A stretch of DNA of 64,000 nucleotides from Rostrohypoxylon terebratum (GCA_022497145.1 MU385976.1:1-64000); one strand, 5' to 3'. Positions 44,631-57,241 are shown, counted from the first letter of the stretch. Notes: generated from the letters alone by a model not told the origin. A program made the numbers and translations.

Positions 44631-46355
44631 TTGCCATGGACCGTTCCAATAGTACGGGTGGAAAGATGATGAGAATCTCGCATATACTGTATTATATTCG
44701 TGGGTTACGGTTGCGACCAATGGCGTTGTTTAGTTTTTACTAGCAATGGTCCCAGCAGCCCCAGTCGCTGGGTCTAGCCTTAGTTAATGGACCAATGATA
44801 AGCTGCATAATAGTTCGAGACTGGGGGATTACTGGTATAAAGAGATTAAGTATACGGATTCGAATGGAGTTGATAATGTGGATTTGACCGAATCGGTGCG
44901 AATAGCTGTTGTCTCTTCTTGGTTAATGGAACGAAGCTATACGCGCGTTGTCTGTCCCAAACTTCCAATCAATAGAAAAGCGCGAATTATCTATATTTAG
45001 TTATAATACCTCAAAAGACTTATTGATGAGATATTGGCATCTAGTACTTACTATCATAGGAAATATCTCCCACGTGGCAACCAATCAACTCTTAAGTTCA
45101 GCTAGAAAAAGCCTCAAAGCCAAGAGTAGATAGATTCGGAGTTACTTGACTTGGTTTGATTCGACTTGATAATCTCGACCTTTGATCCCTGTCGGTGAGA
45201 CTTGGCTTGGGATATTGACGGTGTAACTCGTATCGAGGAGAATTCGATTGATATGAACATAGGACAATACCGTTAAACTGTCTCATCCAGAATAGTACGT
45301 AGTAATATGATGAAGATGTAGATGTAGAAGATGTAAGCCGAGCACTCGACCCGCCAAAAGTTGAATCTGCAAGGACATTCAACGTCATGGATGTGCCCAA
45401 TGAATTCATTGATAAGATAAGGAGCTTCAACGGATGGAACTTGGAACTTGAAGGTTGGAACCCTGGAAAGTGGGAATGGTGGGGGAACCTTGAAAGTTTA
45501 GAAACTATCAGGAGGGTCTGGCGGGGCAGTCTCGATTGACTCCCATGGTACTTCGTACACTTGCATCGAATGATGAAAGATTCTCCGCAATTGACTTCAA
45601 CACTGCTTTCCAATTGTCACACAGCTTTTGATATAGGATGGCCTATTCGTGATTCTCGCAGCTTGCAGTTGTACTGCTTACTTAGTAGATATAGGTCCAA
45701 TTTATAACAAGTTCCAAATCAATTGTCCTCCAAAGAAAGGAAGTAATCGGGTTACCCCACCTTGACATCCCGAACGGAAACTGACGGTTTGGAGGGGTAA
45801 ACCGAACAAGATCGCCGGCATTTTACTTTCATATTATCTGAGAAAGCTCTACAGATCTTAAAGATGTCCATTTCTCCGGAAAGTGCCCGGAACGGCACAT
45901 CAACGTACCTGGGCATAGTGGCCACTAGTGGAAAGTAAAAAAGTCAAGGGACCCCCCAAAAAAGCTTTGACTAAAAATGCCCAGTTTTTATAGACGATAA
46001 TACAATCTACAGAGTAGGTACCTCTCGAAATATTCCGGGTGGCGCCTGAGGTAGAGGCAAAAGCCTCCATAATAAAATTATCGGCCGTTCTGCGCTTCTG
46101 CGTCACCGTGGATCTGATCTGACCCAACATAACTAACATAACTGGGTAACCCCTCCAAACGCTGCCCCCCTCCTTCTTTCAACTATTTTTTCGTCCTTGC
46201 TATTTTAATTCCCTCAGACTTCTCACCAATTTTAAAACCAAGGATACATTTAATCCATCATTATTTCTCACATTGACTTTTTGGAGCACCTACCTCCTAC
46301 ACAACCCAAATATACCTATTTTATCTCGCCAATTGCCTGAACAACGACAGTCATA

Positions 46356-47543
46356 ATGGGATTGATGGACAAGCTGAACCTCAAGCCTGGCGTTATCTAC
46401 GGCCAGGACGTTCAAAAGGTACGCTAGCTATATCCAATACCAGAGTAACCAGACTATGCTACCCTTGTACCTATGACCTCACACGAGAAAGCTAACACCT
46501 TTCTTTTTTTTTCTTTTGCTTAGGTATTCCAATATGCCAAAGAGAACGAGTTCGCTCTTCCCGCCGTCAACGTAACCTCGTCGTCCACTGTCAATGCCGT
46601 CCTTGAAGCAGCCAAGGAGTCTCGATCTCCTGTTATTATCCAGGTCTCCAACGGAGGTGCCGCTTTCTTCGCGGGCAAGTCCATCCCCAACGGCAACCAA
46701 GAAGCTTCTGTCGCTGGTGCCATTGCCGCCGCACACTTCGTCCGCTCAGTGGCCCCCGTCTACGGTGTTCCCGTCATCCTACACAGTGACCACTGCGCCA
46801 AGAAGCTTCTCCCATGGCTGGATGGCATGATCGATGCCGATGAGGCCTTCTTCAAGGAACACGGCACCCCTCTCTTCAGCAGTCACATGATTGATCTATC
46901 AGAGGAGCCTCTCGACTACAACATTGAGACGACAGCAAAGTATCTCAAGCGATCGGCGCCATTGAATCTATGGTTAGAAATGGAAGTTGGTCTGACAGGT
47001 GGTGAGGAAGACGGTGTCAACAACGAAGATGTTGACAACAACTCCTTGTACACACAACCTGAAGATATCCTTGCCATCTACGAGGCTCTTAGCCCCATCT
47101 CCCCTCTTTTCAGCATTGCCGCTGGTTTTGGTAACGTACACGGTGTTTACCAGCCCGGAAATGTCAAGCTTCATCCCGAACTACTCGGTAAGCACCAGGC
47201 TCATGTCGCCAAGAAGCTCAACGATGGCCAAACCAAGCCCGTCTACTTTGTCTTCCACGGCGGCTCTGGTTCCAGCAAGAATGAATTCCTCGAGGCTATC
47301 TCTCACGGTGTCGTCAAGGTCAACCTCGACACAGACCTTCAGTGGGCATACCTCACTGGTCACCGTGACTTTATCCTAAAGAACATCGATTACCTGAAGA
47401 CCCAAGTTGGCAACCCCGAAGGTCCCCACAAGCCGAACAAGAAGAAGTATGACCCTCGTGTGTGGGTGAGAGAAGGCGAGAAGACCATGAAGGCTCGTGT
47501 TATCGAGGCCTTCGAAGATTTCCGTACAGCCGGAAAGCTATAA
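46356..47543 (+). CDS. FBA1: Fructose-bisphosphate aldolase, class II
   Basis: This zinc-dependent glycolytic/gluconeogenic enzyme splits fructose 1,6-bisphosphate into dihydroxyacetone phosphate and glyceraldehyde 3-phosphate in the cytosol. Two exons, 46356-46418 and 46524-47543, give 360 residues, the normal length for the fungal enzyme. Key motifs are HSDHCAKK with its zinc/active-site residues, EMEVGLTGGEEDGV, the GNVHGVY zinc ligand segment, and the phosphate-binding FHGGSGSS and KVNLDTDLQWA. The 105-nt intron after codon 21 is preceded by VQKV and has a CT-rich tail. The 5' flank is pyrimidine-rich. Third positions are strongly C-biased, as in highly expressed fungal genes. Confidence 0.98.
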
Positions 47544-48408
47544 GCAATTACCTAGGTACTTATCGGAGTAGCGGGGTAGTGGGAGCATCGTCAGGCATAG
47601 TTCCATTGAATTTTGTCACTGGATAGACTCGAGTAACCAAAAATACCAATTAGTTCTTAACTCGACCAATCGCGTTTCTTGGTCTGTCGGGTGATTTGAT
47701 ACCTATCTGAAAATATTAATCATAGACTCGACCTATTCCCAAATCCCCTGTCATCCAAGCGCAACCCACCCGAAATTTCCACGCCGGTAGCCGAGGCCCG
47801 GAATCGTCCATAATAGCCAAGGTCCGGGTCGGGAAAGATGATTCCATCAACCGAAAGCCTCGAGATTAGTATATTAGGCGCATTCGTAATTCATCCATGG
47901 TATCACATTTTCTGACAGGTAAGAATTTACGTCAGCTTGACATCCCGAGGAGAGGGCAGGTTGCTTGCGCGTTGTATGTGTTAGTGCATATGCTGCGTTG
48001 AGTGCATACTGCTGATTTATCTGATAATATTTTAATATGTGGTCAATATTCAGATATAGAGTAGTCAGCTAGGGCTGGAAGCAAGCTCCAATTATCGACT
48101 AGGGCAAGACTTCACCTTCTTCACCTTCATATCAAATCAGATGCCTTTTACCTCAATGTCAATCATACTACTTCAGTAGGGCGAATTCGCGATCCAATGT
48201 GATATTACCCATTTCAAATCTCTTTCTCCCCCACCCAAAAGTTCTAAACAACGACTTGCCAAGATGAACCCCGACTCGGAACGAGATCGCGGCAGCGATT
48301 ATGAGCCAACAATTGTGGGAATACAACGTATTCGTTATATGGATTTATACGAGTTGTGAAACATCGTCATAGTGTTTGTGCATCACTCTCATGTGAGGAG
48401 ATATTTGA

Positions 48409-48411
<3 letters not shown>

Positions 48412-48442
<31 letters not shown>
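48412..48442. repeat. (TG)n microsatellite, about 15 units
   Basis: An uninterrupted TG/GT run of 31 bases. It is the longest simple repeat in the window and is expected to vary in length between strains. Confidence 0.95.
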
Positions 48443-48443
<1 letters not shown>

Positions 48444-48722
48444 TCAATACACGCCGCCCCTCCTCGCCGTGTTCCCACAGCGTGAACCAGCAGCATCCCC
48501 AGCCTTCGCGATTGGTGCACGTTTTCTCCAAGATCTAGCTACTAGGTACCATTAGTGGAGTGAACATCGGCCAGGAAGGTACCAGGGGCTCGCAACGAAA
48601 TTGTTGGTCATAGACTCAAAGTGCAGACGCTGCCTTCCCAATTAACTAGTTTCCCCAGATGGGGGAGATGGGGGAGCTGGGGACGATGGGAATGAGCTGA
48701 GTTAGCGCGAGAAACGGGACCC

Positions 48723-48746
48723 ATAGTCCCATAGTCCCATAGTCCC
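48723..48746. repeat. 8-bp tandem repeat, three copies
   Basis: Three exact head-to-tail copies of ATAGTCCC, about 310 bp upstream of the CYP53-like start codon. GGGGGAGATG copies occur just before it (about 48650-48680). Confidence 0.8.
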
Positions 48747-49052
48747 ATCTTCCCTTTAACTTTTCACTCACAGAACCCGAATGCTACTACCGCCACTCAA
48801 ATGGAGGGGACCCTCCGCACTCGCCTCCAAATAAGTTTGTCTTGGTGATACAAATCTCCATTATATATAATTCGTGTAGTTCGCTGGAATTCCCCGTCTC
48901 AGGGAACATGGGATGAAACGTATCTATGTGTTACAAGCGGCAAAACCCATTTGGAAAGGAAAATCTTTGATTTCACTACTTATACCAACATAGATCGGTA
49001 AAATTTAGACTGCTGAAAGAACTAACCGGTCGCAGATATAGCCTCGACCAAT

Positions 49053-50579
49053 ATGGCAGTTCTTGACCAGCTTGTGTCGCCTTGGTCACTAGTTGTTGGA
49101 GCTTTTGCTGTCGTCGTCTACTACCTCTACCCGTATCTAGTGACATACGGCCACCTTCGAGATATCCCCGCCCCCTTTCCGGCTCAATTTACCAACCTAT
49201 GGCTACTATACACGGCTAGGCGAGGTAAACGCCACTTCATAGTGGACGACGTCCACAAGAAGCTTGGGCCTGTCGTGCGGGTCCAACCAAACCATATCAG
49301 CGTTGCCGACGACGACGCTATCCAGGTCATCTACGGCCATGGGAACGGATTCCTCAAGTCCGACTTCTACGATGCCTTCGTTTCGATCAGACGCGGACTA
49401 TTTAATACTAGAGACCGCGCTGAGCATACTCGGAAGAGAAAGCTCGTCGCTAGTACCTTTGCTCCAAAATCGGTGGTCCAATTTGAGCCTTACATCCACC
49501 AAAACCTCAAGACCTTCGTCAGCCGTTGGGATGGACTAATTAAGGCTGGTGCAAACCAGACTGCATATCTAGACTGTCTAAAATGGTTCAATTACGTCGC
49601 TTTCGATACTATAGGAGACTTGGCTTTCGGCGCACCCTTTGGCATGTTAAAAGCTGGAGCAGACATTGCTGAGGTTCGAATGTCAGTCGACAAACCCCCT
49701 ATCTACGCTCCGGCTGTTGATATCCTCAACCGACGTGGCGAGGTGTCTGCCACCCTCGGCTGTCTCCCGCAACTGAAACCATATGCAAAATGGCTTCCCG
49801 ACCCTTTCTTTAGTAAAGGTCTTGCCGCTGTGGAGAACTTGGCCGGTATCGCCATCGCTCGTGTGAAGGATCGTCTAGAGAACCCCCCAGACATTAATCG
49901 CCGCGATCTCCTCGCCCTACTCCAGGAAGGACGAGACGAGAAGGGCGAGCCACTAGGCTTTGAGGAGCTTACTGCCGAAGCACTTACACAGCTAATTGCC
50001 GGATCCGATACGACTTCTAATTCATCCTGCGCACTGCTGTATTATGCCACCCGCACCCCCGGTGTCCTTCAGAAACTACAAGCCGAACTCGACGCCGCTG
50101 TCCCGGACAACGACACCGAGGTGCCCGACTACGAAGCTATCAAGAACCTGCCATACCTCCAGAACGTAATCAACGAAACTCTGCGCATCCATTCAACATC
50201 CGGCATCGGACTCCCCCGCGAGATCCCACAGGACTCTCCAGGTGTCACTATCCGAGATCATTTCTTTCCTCCTGGTACTGTTCTTAGTGTTCCCACGTAC
50301 TCTATCCACCACTCCCACGAGATATGGGGTCCCAATGCGGACGAGTTCCGCCCCGAGCGTTGGGAGACAGCCACGCCACGACAGAAGAATGCTTTCCTGC
50401 CTTTCTCGACGGGACCCCGTGCGTGCGTGGGACGTAACGTTGCGGAGATGGAAATGAAGATGATTGCGGCGACATGGGCAAGGCGATATGAAGTATTCCT
50501 CAGACAAGAGGGTATGGAAACCCGAGAAGGGTTCTTGAGGAAGCCCCTTGCGCTAGAGATCGGGCTGAGGAGGAGGTGA
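49053..50579 (+). CDS. Cytochrome P450, CYP53-like (benzoate 4-hydroxylase type)
   Basis: A single uninterrupted frame of 508 codons. The N-terminal anchor (WSLVVGAFAVVVYYLYPYLV) leads to a DIPAPFPAQFTNLWLLY hinge. Helix I is IAGSDTTSN, ExxR is ETLR, the PERF segment is FRPERW, and the heme loop is FSTGPRACVG followed by RNVAEMEMK. The FSTGPRACVGRN end, the early KLGPVVRVQPNH and VFDTIGDLAFG-like stretches fit CYP53, the para-hydroxylases of benzoate that fungi use to detoxify benzoate and feed it into the beta-ketoadipate pathway. The enzyme would sit in the ER membrane and use a P450 reductase. No other gene of that pathway lies beside it. Family naming is from motif memory and is fairly, not fully, sure. 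Confidence 0.9.
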   Translation: MAVLDQLVSPWSLVVGAFAVVVYYLYPYLVTYGHLRDIPAPFPAQFTNLWLLYTARRGKRHFIVDDVHKKLGPVVRVQPNHISVADDDAIQVIYGHGNGFLKSDFYDAFVSIRRGLFNTRDRAEHTRKRKLVASTFAPKSVVQFEPYIHQNLKTFVSRWDGLIKAGANQTAYLDCLKWFNYVAFDTIGDLAFGAPFGMLKAGADIAEVRMSVDKPPIYAPAVDILNRRGEVSATLGCLPQLKPYAKWLPDPFFSKGLAAVENLAGIAIARVKDRLENPPDINRRDLLALLQEGRDEKGEPLGFEELTAEALTQLIAGSDTTSNSSCALLYYATRTPGVLQKLQAELDAAVPDNDTEVPDYEAIKNLPYLQNVINETLRIHSTSGIGLPREIPQDSPGVTIRDHFFPPGTVLSVPTYSIHHSHEIWGPNADEFRPERWETATPRQKNAFLPFSTGPRACVGRNVAEMEMKMIAATWARRYEVFLRQEGMETREGFLRKPLALEIGLRRR

Positions 50580-51024
50580 AGAAAAAGGGGAACTTGAAGT
50601 GGCGTTGGATTATGTAAGCTTGATAGGTTTAGAGTATCATCCTTTCGGTGGCTGGGTATTGGGGTTACAATCATGAATAACGGACTTGGATATCTGAGGT
50701 GATTCATTTTCAGGTTTTGATATAACAATTTAGCCGCAGCTAGTGAGAGCGTGGTTTGGGAGCTCGACAGTGATGGATCTTACTAATCAATCTTGGAGGT
50801 TACTAATCGGGTTACTAATCAGGAGGCGTCTTAATGATCAAATTCCGCTCTTCTCATCGTACAAGCATCAGGACTTGGTTAGGATATCAAGGAGTCTCGC
50901 TAGTGAAACTCAATTATCCAGTATATTCTTTATGACTAGGTCAACACAAGTGCCTACTTGGTCACTCTAAAGACCCTCCGTCTTATCGTTTCCCGCAAAA
51001 TCTATGACTGAATTAGCCATTGTC

Positions 51025-51273
51025 TCACTGATTCAACAAACATTGAGTCCTACCTCTTGTCTCTTTGAACGATCCGATGTCAGCGAGCATGCAGAAGAAA
51101 CAACTCTTGTCCTTGACTGTGGCACCGCAGACCTTGGTATGGTGTGGTGCGCCGCAAGCCTTCTCTCTCTTCAATATCCTCGAATGCATACACAGCTCGG
51201 TTTTCTTGAATATGAGAACTCCGGTCTCGCGTCCGCAGCTGCATACTTGTTTGTCGTAGTACTTGGTGCACAT
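51025..51273 (-). CDS. Small Cys-rich hypothetical protein
   Basis: An 82-codon frame starting MCTKYYDKQVCSCG and carrying nine cysteines and several histidines (CMHS, CGAPHH, CGAT, CFFC). Starts of the form MCxxYxxxxxCxCG recur in small fungal proteins of unknown function with possible metal-binding cysteines. There is no signal peptide, so it would be intracellular. The frame stays open upstream to 51399 without similar composition, so I prefer this internal Met. It may equally be a chance frame; there is no intron or neighbour to support it. Confidence 0.4.
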   Translation of the reverse strand: MCTKYYDKQVCSCGRETGVLIFKKTELCMHSRILKREKACGAPHHTKVCGATVKDKSCFFCMLADIGSFKETRGRTQCLLNQ

Positions 51274-52590
51274 TGTTGACCGATTCGGGTTTGAGCTCCT
51301 ATTTCTATGATGAGACTTGGCCGGCGTATCTGAGTAAGGATCTAGTGCAGATATTTGGCCTTCAGTGAGATATTCCTTTGGAAGTTGTTGACTTATCATT
51401 CTGCCAGGTATCCGAAGTGACGATAGACGTCCAAGATAATCTAGAACCAGGACACTTCGTCTTTACGTGTTCGTGTCACGTTCTACATATTATCCGTTGT
51501 TCATATAGGGGTTGGTTCTCTCAAGTCACCTTAGCTAGTGACTACTAGGTACCTAGACTTAAATTGATCAGTATAAGTATATTCCTGGTTGAAAATGGAC
51601 TCAGACACCTCGCCAATTCACAGGGCGCACATACTCACTTGTCCCTAAACTCACGATACCTGTATCATGATTCCATATCTCTTTAGATCGGTGTTCATTC
51701 CTGTATATATTGCTAGGTCAATGAAAGGACTTGAGCATAGGTCTGGCGACACTGCCACGTCAGGATATGATGATTGAACAGATCACGCGAGCGTAGGTGG
51801 CCAATGGATTAGCACGTTGTCCTCTAGTTTATGTGTTGCCATGAATACCACCGGATAGACTAGCACAAACATCGTGGATTAGGAGCCAAACTCCACCATC
51901 AATGAGTACGACTGAATCAAAGGTAGTGCATAATTGTTTGCCTCTCGATGTTGAGCTAGTTCGAGTCTGTGATAGACATTAGCAACACTCGGTACTGGAA
52001 GATAATGGCACCACACGTGTACAACGTCAAGAAGCACACGTATTTGGCACCTGGAACAGATCACGATCAATCTCGCTGTTATCAATGTTATCAATAGTCT
52101 AACCTAGATGAATGCCGCCTCATGAAATAAGGGTCGATAGAATTAGGCTTCAGCCACAACTTAATATTCTAGCCACAATCACAACTAGGGTCGTAACAAA
52201 AGGGGGTGGCGCAACCGCTGAGGTCATCACCATTATTTGGAATATTTGGGATGACGCTCTCACCCTTCCGGTCTTACTCAGATCTCCGTTTCAATATAGA
52301 GAGGCGATGCATATTTAGTGGGAGTTTTCCACAATTTTCGAAATGATAGTGAGCTTGGGAAAGGGGCCGCTGGCGTGCGGCGTTTCACCCCTTTATTGAA
52401 AGGCATGCAGCATAAGCAGCCACCTTCTAAGGGCGTCTTGCTTTTACACTGTGTCGATTTATTTGTCATGCAATCGGTTGGGTAGGTATTTGTAAACGAA
52501 CCTCGAGTTCCTGAAAGTTCCGTGGGGCATCTTAAAGTATTGGAAACCCCCACGCATCTAATTCAATAACTTCTTTCGGTGCCTTGCATT

Positions 52591-53130
52591 TCAGCTGGTG
52601 GTGGTGGTGGTGGCTTGCTTGTAATATTCGTGATAATAGGACGCCCCAGGGGCGTTGATTTGCGTGGGCGGCGCTGTTTGGTAATAAGGCTCCGTACCAT
52701 CGGCCACCTGCATCTTGCCATTCCGCGACCGTCCGTAAAGCAATATTCCCGCAATCAGTGCGATAAATTCAATACAGCTAATCCTGACTCGAGCGTCGAC
52801 GCCAGCCTTCGCACTATTCGTCAGACCCAGCAGCTGATAATCGTTCGCAATCTGCGTGGATTGATTTGTTGCAGCAGAGCTGGTTATTATTGCTGTTGTC
52901 AGATGTCTCAGTAAACTTAACGACGTGGAATGGAAAAAAAAAGCCCTGACCAGGTGTCGTAGCAGGGGCCTCAGTAGGCGTCGAATATGTGAGAGGCAGC
53001 TAAAGCAGCCGGTGTAGAGATAGTCGGCAACCCATCGATTTAAAATGCTGCGGCCCTGAAACCACCATCTGACTGCTGCGCAGCCGTACCCGTAGAGCAA
53101 AATGTATATATCTCTGGCTAGTTCTTCGAA
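52591..53130 (-). pseudogene. Relic of a single-pass membrane protein gene
   Basis: The frame 52591-53100 ends with a segment that reads like the membrane end of a fungal surface protein: a hydrophobic ISCIEFIALIAGILLYG helix, a basic stop, and a Tyr/Pro/Thr-rich tail with a run of Thr encoded by GGT/TGG repeats. Upstream, a Ser/Thr/Ala-rich, stalk-like reading (STGTAAQQSDGG) lies in another frame and is broken by several stops (TAA, TGA). The helix is preceded by Gly/Val-like positions changed to Asp/Arg (VDARVRI). I infer a decayed gene; no start or ectodomain is recognisable. Confidence 0.4.
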
Positions 53131-54874
53131 TTCGCAGTTATCTCCTATTCATACCACGTCTGATTTATTCTGTCTGCCAATTTTTCTTTTAGCATCGACG
53201 ATCATGAAGTAGGCTTTAGGTTCGACTTACACTTAAGTTGAATTAGTGCACCATAACTCCAGCCAATAATCGACCAGAGATTCGAAGTCTTATATGCTGT
53301 TTGTCAATTAATATTCGTTGCCGATCCCGATTTGTATGTCGGCTGCCAGCCTCTCGATATAGTGAAGACCCCATCGGTGTAAACTTGCTTATCCGGCAGC
53401 AATCGAGCTCATGTAGCGAGCAGTCAAAATTACATCGCCAACCGATGACTAGGATGGTCAACCATGAAAGCTGTAGCCATCAAATACTCCGATGAACGAA
53501 GATCTAGGATTCTATTAATATGGTCGTACGAAATGGATGAGATCTCGGACTAGAAATGACAATGTGGGAGTTGCGGCTGATGGACCCATTTAGCCGCCCA
53601 TTGTCTCAGTTAAGTCCGTAGCCCAACGCTTTCTGGATAGTTCATCGTGAGGCATCTCTGGTTCTGATGAGATGCACTACGTAGGTATGCTGCGTTGCGA
53701 CAGCAATCAAGATAGGCTAAACTTCGAACACGAGCCTGCTATAGGCTCGGGTGAGCATCGCGGGTCAGATGTGTGTAAGCGCCATCGGCGGGTTGCATCG
53801 TATGGTATCTCGGTGCTCAATTGCGCTAACAAGCGCCTCCCCACCAACCAAGTTCGGGAAGGTGGTAATACCCAAGCTGTCGGGTCGAGCTTGAGCTATA
53901 TATGAAAAGCAGCAGTTGGTTTATAGATGGTTTTCGAAGTCGCGAAAATTAGAGGTTTCTATGGATAGCTGCTTTCAGCCACGCGGGCTCGAGAATGTCC
54001 GGCGAATGGAGTCCTCGACGCCAACGAATCTCGGGACAAGTTGAACTAGCAATAGTAGATCGGATTAGACCGTTTGAAAAAGGTACCTACCAGGTACCTA
54101 CCAATACCTTGCAAGTTTCCAACTCTAGTCTGAAAAACGAATGTCTCAATTGAGAGTAAATTGACTGGAATTTGTCAACTGGGAATTTGTGTTTCTTTGT
54201 CCTTCTCCCTGGTCGGCTAGCCTCAAAAAGCAAAACATCCATGAACGTAAAACATGAACCGCAACTTCTCCGTCCCTTTCAGCCTCCCTGACCTATCAAC
54301 TTCTTGTTTCGTTTCAACTCCAGTTTTTGCCTCCTAATAACGATCTCCCATCCAAGCAAGCGATGTGGGTCATTGATGTGCGTACTCCCTTGCCTAGTCA
54401 CATGTGAGTACCCTGTCGAGACCTGGGTTTCGTAAACCCCAACCAACGAATCACCTGTTCTGGGAACGAGTAGTGCCAATGAATCCCTGAACAGGTCCGG
54501 TTTCGTAATCGTGGCTCAGCCAACGGAAGCCGTCCCCTGGGAAGCAATGTCGTCAGTCTGTACGAAGTACACCCTAAAATATGACGGACTTGGAAGTAGG
54601 TCGACTAATAGCGAGTCTCTTTACGTACCGTTTCCATTTTTATTCCACTTTATTCGCGTCTCTCAACTCTGCTCTTCTAACACTTATTAAACAATATCGG
54701 ATGACTTGTTATCTAACTCATTATTTCGATGAGTAACTTCCATTGTCTTGACGCGGCGGCAGGCTTGCTTGCGTCTCTCTTTAACGTTAAAGGGAGCTCC
54801 GTTGCTCTCTACGATCGTTGAAGTACCGCTGATATCCGGCTTTTCCGCGTTCCTGTAACCTTAGGGCTTATAGT

Positions 54875-56269
54875 ATGTATTCAGCTCTGCCGTCGTTGTT
54901 TCCGCGCTCGATATACCGAGCTCTGACTGCGGCTTCTGTTTTCTCATTACTATTGCTTTTTCTTTGGGTTCGAAGGCCGGTTTTCCTAAACGATTCGGAA
55001 TATTTCAAAGAAACCCGACCTTCCTGCGACTCGCTAAAGGGGATCGATGACCTCTTCGTAGTTCTCAGGACAGGGGCTTCTGAAGCCCCTAAAAAGCTAC
55101 CAGTGCATTTCGCCACAACCCTGCGATGTGTTCCCAACTATGCCGTCTATTCCGACTACGAAGAAGAAATCGAGGGCCATCATGTCTATAATGCGTTAGA
55201 CGAAATGAACCCCGATATTGTGGCAAATCATCCCGATTTCGAATATTACCGGCGACTGCAAGAGGGGGGCAGAGAGGCCTTCAGTGCCGAAGAGCTGGAC
55301 CAATGGGCTACAGCTAAGAACACAGATGCTGGGCGGGATACTCCTGGATGGAAGTTGGATAAGTGGAAATTTCTCCCGCTAGCCGAGAAGGCTCTGCGGC
55401 AGCGACCCGATGCCAAATGGTATATCTTCATAGAAGGGGATACCTACATGCTCTGGCAAAGTCTGCTGGACTGGCTGTCATACTTCGACTCTTCCAAACC
55501 ATATTATCTAGGGATGCAGATGCAGATTGGTGACGTCGTCTTCGCGTATGGTGGTGGAGGCATTATTGTTTCCAACCCAGCGTTACAGAGAGTTGTGGCA
55601 CATCGCAGTCAGCATTTACAGGAATATGACGATTTCACAGCATCTCACTGGGCCGGCGATTGTGTCTTAGGCAAGGCACTGGCGGACTCGGGCACGAGGT
55701 TATTATGGTCTTTCCCGAATGTCGCCGGCGATCGACCGAGCGATATCGACTTCAACACGACTTTTGGTGGTAGTGACAAAAGGCCATGGTGCTTTCATGC
55801 TTCAAGTTACCACCACCTCCCACCTTCCGAGATTCCCAGATTTGCTCGGTTTGAGTCTATATGGAATCAGAAGGTAAGCACTCATTCCGACCGTTAATAT
55901 AGTTAGTATTTTGCTAACGTCGAACTCTTGCAGAACCCTTCGCGCCTACGCCACCGCGATGTATTCCGGTACTACGTTCTCCCTCGTTTGTCATCAGAGC
56001 ACGATAACTGGGATAACTTGTCCGAAACCGATCAAAGCGATGTCACCTCATTTGAGGTCTGCCGTAGCACGTGTGAGAGCGATCCTGATTGCATGCAATT
56101 CTCCTTCTCGGGTGGTTCTTGCAAGACGTCCACGTCCCTCAGGCTGGGACACAGGGCTTCTGGGGACACAGCGGGACCAATGAAATCTGGATGGATGGTC
56201 GACCGGATAAAGAACTACGTCGAGCGGATGGACGCGACTTGTAGTAATCAGAGCTGGACGCTGCCGTGA
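54875..56269 (+). CDS. Type II membrane glycosyltransferase-like protein with PAN-like tail
   Basis: Two exons, 54875-55873 and 55934-56269, give 444 residues. A short cytoplasmic tail and one signal-anchor helix (about residues 13-32, LTAASVFSLLLLFLWV) predict a Golgi type II protein. The domain matches fungal GT31-like proteins: FVVLRTGASEAPKKLPVHFATTL (in pieces), the acidic WYIFIEGDTYMLW in the place of a DxD metal site, YLGMQMQIGDVVFAYGGGGIIVS and AGDCVLGKAL. The C-terminal part (CRSTCESDPDCMQFSF...C) resembles a PAN/apple-type Cys module. Donor and acceptor sugars are unknown; related fungal proteins act on cell-wall or glycoprotein glycans. Confidence 0.85.
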
Positions 56270-57241
56270 ATTAAACCACGGGTTAGCCATGCTAGAGCTC
56301 ATCCTGCTCCTGAGTATCGCCAACTTTGATCGCGATGTAGAGCATTGCGATTTTGAAAACGTTGTCTTGTCTAAATGTAGTGTGGCTATCGGGTTAAGGC
56401 GGCACTCAAAAGCAGTATGATATCTTAAAGATGCCGGAGATCCTCCTACAATAGGGGTTATTGTATAAAGGCGCTATTTATTTGGTGTGTACATCATGGG
56501 TATTTGGGTATTGTACATAGGGTTAGAAGGTACTTAAGGTTAGGGACCGATCATCATGGTGATGATATCCATCAAAGGAAGAAACAAAGGATAGATCCAT
56601 CTAGGGTAAATATTCGGAAGGACAGCTTCTATTAGGTATTCATGATAAATCTACTAACTTTCGGTTTAGATGAGGTCGTTATCCAAAATATGATTTTTAG
56701 AACTCAGGCTCATACCAGCCGGCTCCATTATCTGAGCAGTGCAATCTTTCGATTAGATTATTCAGATGCGAAGCACTCAAGATCAAAGGTCAAAGTCCGT
56801 ATTGAGACACCTACCTTAGCCCCTTTAGTAGGAGGTACTAGGCCATAAGGCTATTACGCGGCTGATGATAATTATATCAGGGCCTAGACCAAATTCTTAC
56901 AGGGTCCTCTGCAGCCTCTGTTAGTGCGTAATGAAATAAGCAATCACTAAGCACGCCCTGTACCAATCCCGTAGGATCGCTAATATCTAGTGGATGATCG
57001 CTAAAGCTTAAGTGAATTAGCCTCCAAGGAAATGCACCCAGCAAGGAAATGCGCCCACGTGGTGAAAAGCATGGCTTAAAAATGCTCCCAAGCTGTTGTC
57101 TAGCATATTGAAGCATTATTTCCTTTAATATTTGCTGTTAAACCCCTATGGGCATCTTGATAGTGATAGCTTGAGGCTTATGGAATATTGATGGTAACAG
57201 AGTTGGCGATTCGGTGCGCCCAAACCATCATCACAGCATCA
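56270..57241. other. Convergent intergenic region
   Basis: This 972-bp A/T-rich spacer lies between the 3' ends of the glycosyltransferase and beta-mannosidase genes. Only short frames without motifs are present. Confidence 0.5.

Larger units (their letters stand above)
43558..46355. other. Intergenic region holding tRNA-Ser
   Basis: Apart from the tRNA-Ser gene at 44524-44630, this 2.8-kb stretch shows only short or motif-free frames. The last 200 bp before 46356 are rich in C and T (TTTTTTCGTCC, CTCAGACTTCTCACC), as in strongly expressed fungal promoters, fitting the aldolase gene. Confidence 0.5.
47544..49052. other. Intergenic region with microsatellite
   Basis: This 1.5-kb spacer holds a TG dinucleotide repeat (48412-48442) and an 8-bp ATAGTCCC repeat (about 48723-48746). 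The last 200 bp are the P450 promoter. No gene is seen. Confidence 0.5.
50580..54874. other. Gene-poor region of 4.3 kb
   Basis: The longest gene-poor stretch of the window. It contains a possible small Cys-rich gene (51025-51273), a probable relic of a membrane-protein gene (about 52591-53130) and otherwise short motif-free frames. The 3' end (54600-54874) is the likely promoter of the glycosyltransferase gene. Confidence 0.5.

Noticed and set aside
45098..45613. 171-codon minus-strand frame
   Set aside because: Low-complexity Ser/Tyr-rich composition, no motif and no family pattern; treated as chance.
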